7,327 nt of DNA from Actinomycetota bacterium (GTDB lineage: Bacteria > Actinomycetota > CADDZG01 > WHSQ01): positions 1 to 7,327 of the forward strand of contig JACDBF010000439.1 of assembly GCA_013695055.1 (NCBI GenBank), written 5' to 3'. Positions 6,630 to 7,327 of this stretch are shown piece by piece (the first letter of the stretch is position 1; each line of letters begins with the position of its first letter). The position numbers were made by a program, and so were the translations under genes. The notes under the pieces were generated by a model, which worked only from the letters and a program-made list of their open reading frames with translations, did no database searches and was not told the DNA's origin.

Positions 6630-6826
6630 AGGCCCAGAACGATGACGCGCTGCTGACCCCTGCGGAGGTGGCGAAGTTGTTCAGGGTCGACCCAAAGACC
6701 GTCACGCGGTGGGCCAAGGCCGGGAAGCTCACCTCCATTCGGACCCTTGGGGGCCATCGCCGCTATCGGGCCGCTGAGGTAAAGAGATTTCTAGAAGGTG
6801 GGGGCCCACCGCCTTCAGGCTCCTGA
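6626..6826 (+). CDS. bldC: BldC-family MerR-like DNA-binding protein
   Basis: A 66-residue protein made almost entirely of a winged helix-turn-helix of the MerR/excisionase type. The segment from LLTPAEVAKLFRVDPKTVTR (from residue 9) through WAKAGKLTSIRTLGGHRRYR matches Streptomyces BldC nearly residue for residue, from memory. It lacks the effector and dimerisation parts of true MerR proteins. In Streptomyces, BldC binds direct repeats cooperatively, head to tail, and delays development; the role outside sporulating genera is unclear. The start is set by a strong ribosome binding site. The gene follows the unknown protein by 186 bp and converges on tRNA-Phe 23 bp downstream. An 18-residue C-terminal stretch after RRYR is the only variable part. 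Family assignment is strong; a phage excisionase-like role is unlikely given the chromosomal context. Confidence 0.95.
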   Translation: MKAQNDDALLTPAEVAKLFRVDPKTVTRWAKAGKLTSIRTLGGHRRYRAAEVKRFLEGGGPPPSGS

Positions 6827-6849
6827 GATCTCTTCCCCGAGGACGAAAG

Positions 6850-6922
6850 TGGCGAGGGGCAGAATCGAACTGCCGACACCGCGATTTTCAGTCGCGTGCT
6901 CTGCCAACTGAGCTACCTCGCC
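6850..6922 (-). tRNA. tRNA-Phe (anticodon GAA)
   Basis: Reading the minus strand from 6922, a complete 73-base cloverleaf forms: acceptor GGCGAGG/CCTCGCC, D-stem GCTC/GAGC with a GG-containing loop, anticodon stem CGCGA/TCGCG around loop CTGAAAA (anticodon GAA), and T-stem GGCAG/CTGCC with loop TTCGATT. All stems pair perfectly. The discriminator is A. The 3' CCA is not encoded; the genome continues ACTTT. It is divergent from tRNA-Asp with 67 bp between them and convergent with bldC. Confidence 0.98.
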
Positions 6923-6935
6923 GTCGGCGCTCACG

Positions 6936-6941
6936 AGGATA
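6936..6941 (-). promoter_or_regulatory. -10 element for tRNA-Phe
   Basis: The minus strand reads TATCCT, a good -10 match, 13 bp before the mature tRNA 5' end. The -35 region is not recognisable. Confidence 0.5.
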
Positions 6942-6972
6942 GCAACCTGTCTGGGACCGAAAGGTCGTTTGT

Positions 6973-6978
6973 TACCCT
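6973..6978 (+). promoter_or_regulatory. -10 element for tRNA-Asp
   Basis: TACCCT fits TAnnnT and lies 11 bp before the mature tRNA-Asp 5' end, so the primary transcript would carry a very short 5' leader. The -35 is weak. Confidence 0.45.
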
Positions 6979-6989
6979 GTAGCGGTCGG

Positions 6990-7067
6990 GCCCCAGTGGA
7001 GCAGCCAGGAGTGCTCATCTCCCTGTCAAGGAGAAGGTCGCCAGTTCAAATCTGGTCTGGGGCGCCA
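6990..7067 (+). tRNA. tRNA-Asp (anticodon GTC), CCA encoded
   Basis: A full cloverleaf forms: acceptor GCCCCAG/CTGGGGC, D-stem GAGC/GCTC, anticodon stem TCTCC/GGAGA around loop CTGTCAA (anticodon GTC at 7025-7027), and T-stem GCCAG/CTGGT with loop TTCAAAT and one G-T pair. The discriminator is G, as expected for tRNA-Asp, and the 3' CCA is encoded at 7065-7067, unlike in the neighbouring tRNA-Phe. Confidence 0.97.
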
Positions 7068-7154
7068 TCCGTTCTTTCCGATACCAGACGCTTACGGGCT
7101 CTCTTTAGGAAAACTCGAGACTGCCACACGGCATTTGAGCCTGCGCATAAGAGA

Positions 7155-7184
7155 GAGGGGCGGGCCCTCTGGGACCCGCCCCTC
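7155..7184 (-). terminator. Strong hairpin, probable terminator of the right-edge minus-strand gene
   Basis: A 10-bp stem (GAGGGGCGGG with CCCGCCCCTC) continues, after one bulged A, into three more G-C pairs around a TCT loop. It lies 20 bp past the TAA of the minus-strand gene. The minus strand then reads TCTCTTATGC, a poor T-tract. It also lies 88 bp after tRNA-Asp and may stop transcription from both sides. Confidence 0.65.
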
Positions 7185-7204
7185 CTGTCGTTGTCCGGCG
7201 CCGC

Positions 7205-7327
7205 TTAGCGCTGAGAAAAGAAGATGTTCTCTGTGTATCCGCGAGCGCCTTTCCCGAGGTCGATGAAGCGCCGCATGTCGGTCCAGACGAGGTTCGCCTT
7301 GCCGTCGGAGCCATAGTCGATCCCGAT
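7205..7327 (-). CDS. C-terminal end of a probable BNR/sialidase-like repeat protein (5' end outside window)
   Basis: An open minus-strand frame enters at the window edge and ends with TAA at 7205-7207, giving the last 40 residues. The fragment starts IGIDYGSDGKANLVWTDMRR and ends GYTENIFFSQR. The order DYG..SDGKANLVWTD.R and a closing ENIFFS is typical of the last blade of secreted BNR-repeat or exo-sialidase-like beta-propeller proteins, where SDG...VWTD resembles an Asp-box repeat. Such proteins act outside the cell on glycans or serve as surface propellers. The catalytic parts, signal peptide and true function are beyond the edge. The stop is followed by a strong hairpin. Confidence 0.7.
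   Translation of the reverse strand: MGIDYGSDGKANLVWTDMRRFIDLGKGARGYTENIFFSQR

Noticed and set aside
6797..6810. GGTGGG-gg-CCCACC inverted repeat at the end of bldC
   Set aside because: It lies inside the coding region, has too small a loop for full pairing and is not followed by a T-tract, so it is not supported as a terminator.
6955..6966. Small GACC-GAAA-GGTC hairpin between the tRNA genes
   Set aside because: Only four base pairs with a GNRA loop in promoter DNA; expected by chance and not tied to any transcript.

Overview
This is a GC-rich, gene-dense chromosomal window, most likely from an actinomycete-type bacterium (phylum Actinomycetota, possibly an uncultivated or early-branching lineage). 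The strongest lineage marker is a 66-residue BldC-type helix-turn-helix protein, whose core is almost the same as that of Streptomyces BldC. A leucine/valine dehydrogenase gene and a conserved-looking unknown gene lie beside it. As I remember the Streptomyces map, vdh, a hypothetical gene and bldC are also neighbours there. Class or genus cannot be fixed from sequence reading alone.

Layout. Positions 1-507 (+) hold the C-terminal part of a fumarylacetoacetate-hydrolase family enzyme. It converges on a broken minus-strand gene (514-1061) that can be read only through two single-base frameshifts. From 1071 to 5523 a tightly packed minus-strand operon is read right to left: Leu/Val dehydrogenase, then branched-chain 2-oxoacid dehydrogenase E1 alpha, E1 beta and E2. 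The joins are a 6-bp gap, a 4-bp overlap and a 1-bp overlap; the broken gene follows 9 bp after E2. On the other side of a 109-bp divergent promoter region, an unrecognised 268-residue protein (5633-6439, +) appears to start on a leaderless GTG. It is followed by bldC (6626-6826, +). Two tRNA genes are arranged divergently: tRNA-Phe (GAA) on minus at 6850-6922 and tRNA-Asp (GTC) on plus at 6990-7067. The right edge holds the last 40 residues of a probable secreted BNR/sialidase-like repeat protein on minus, with a strong hairpin 20 bp past its stop.

How the genes work together. The dehydrogenase oxidatively deaminates branched-chain amino acids to 2-oxoacids. E1 (alpha and beta) and E2 then convert these to branched acyl-CoA, which feeds catabolism or branched-chain fatty acid priming. 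The E3 subunit (dihydrolipoamide dehydrogenase) is not in the window and must be supplied elsewhere. No mobile element, CRISPR array, phage gene or defence cassette was seen. I did not find a new system. The points most worth checking are the frameshifted gene, the leaderless promoter with its paired ACTTCG repeats, the 18-bp tandem repeat in the E2 linker, and the bldC leader with a small ORF overlapping the bldC start.
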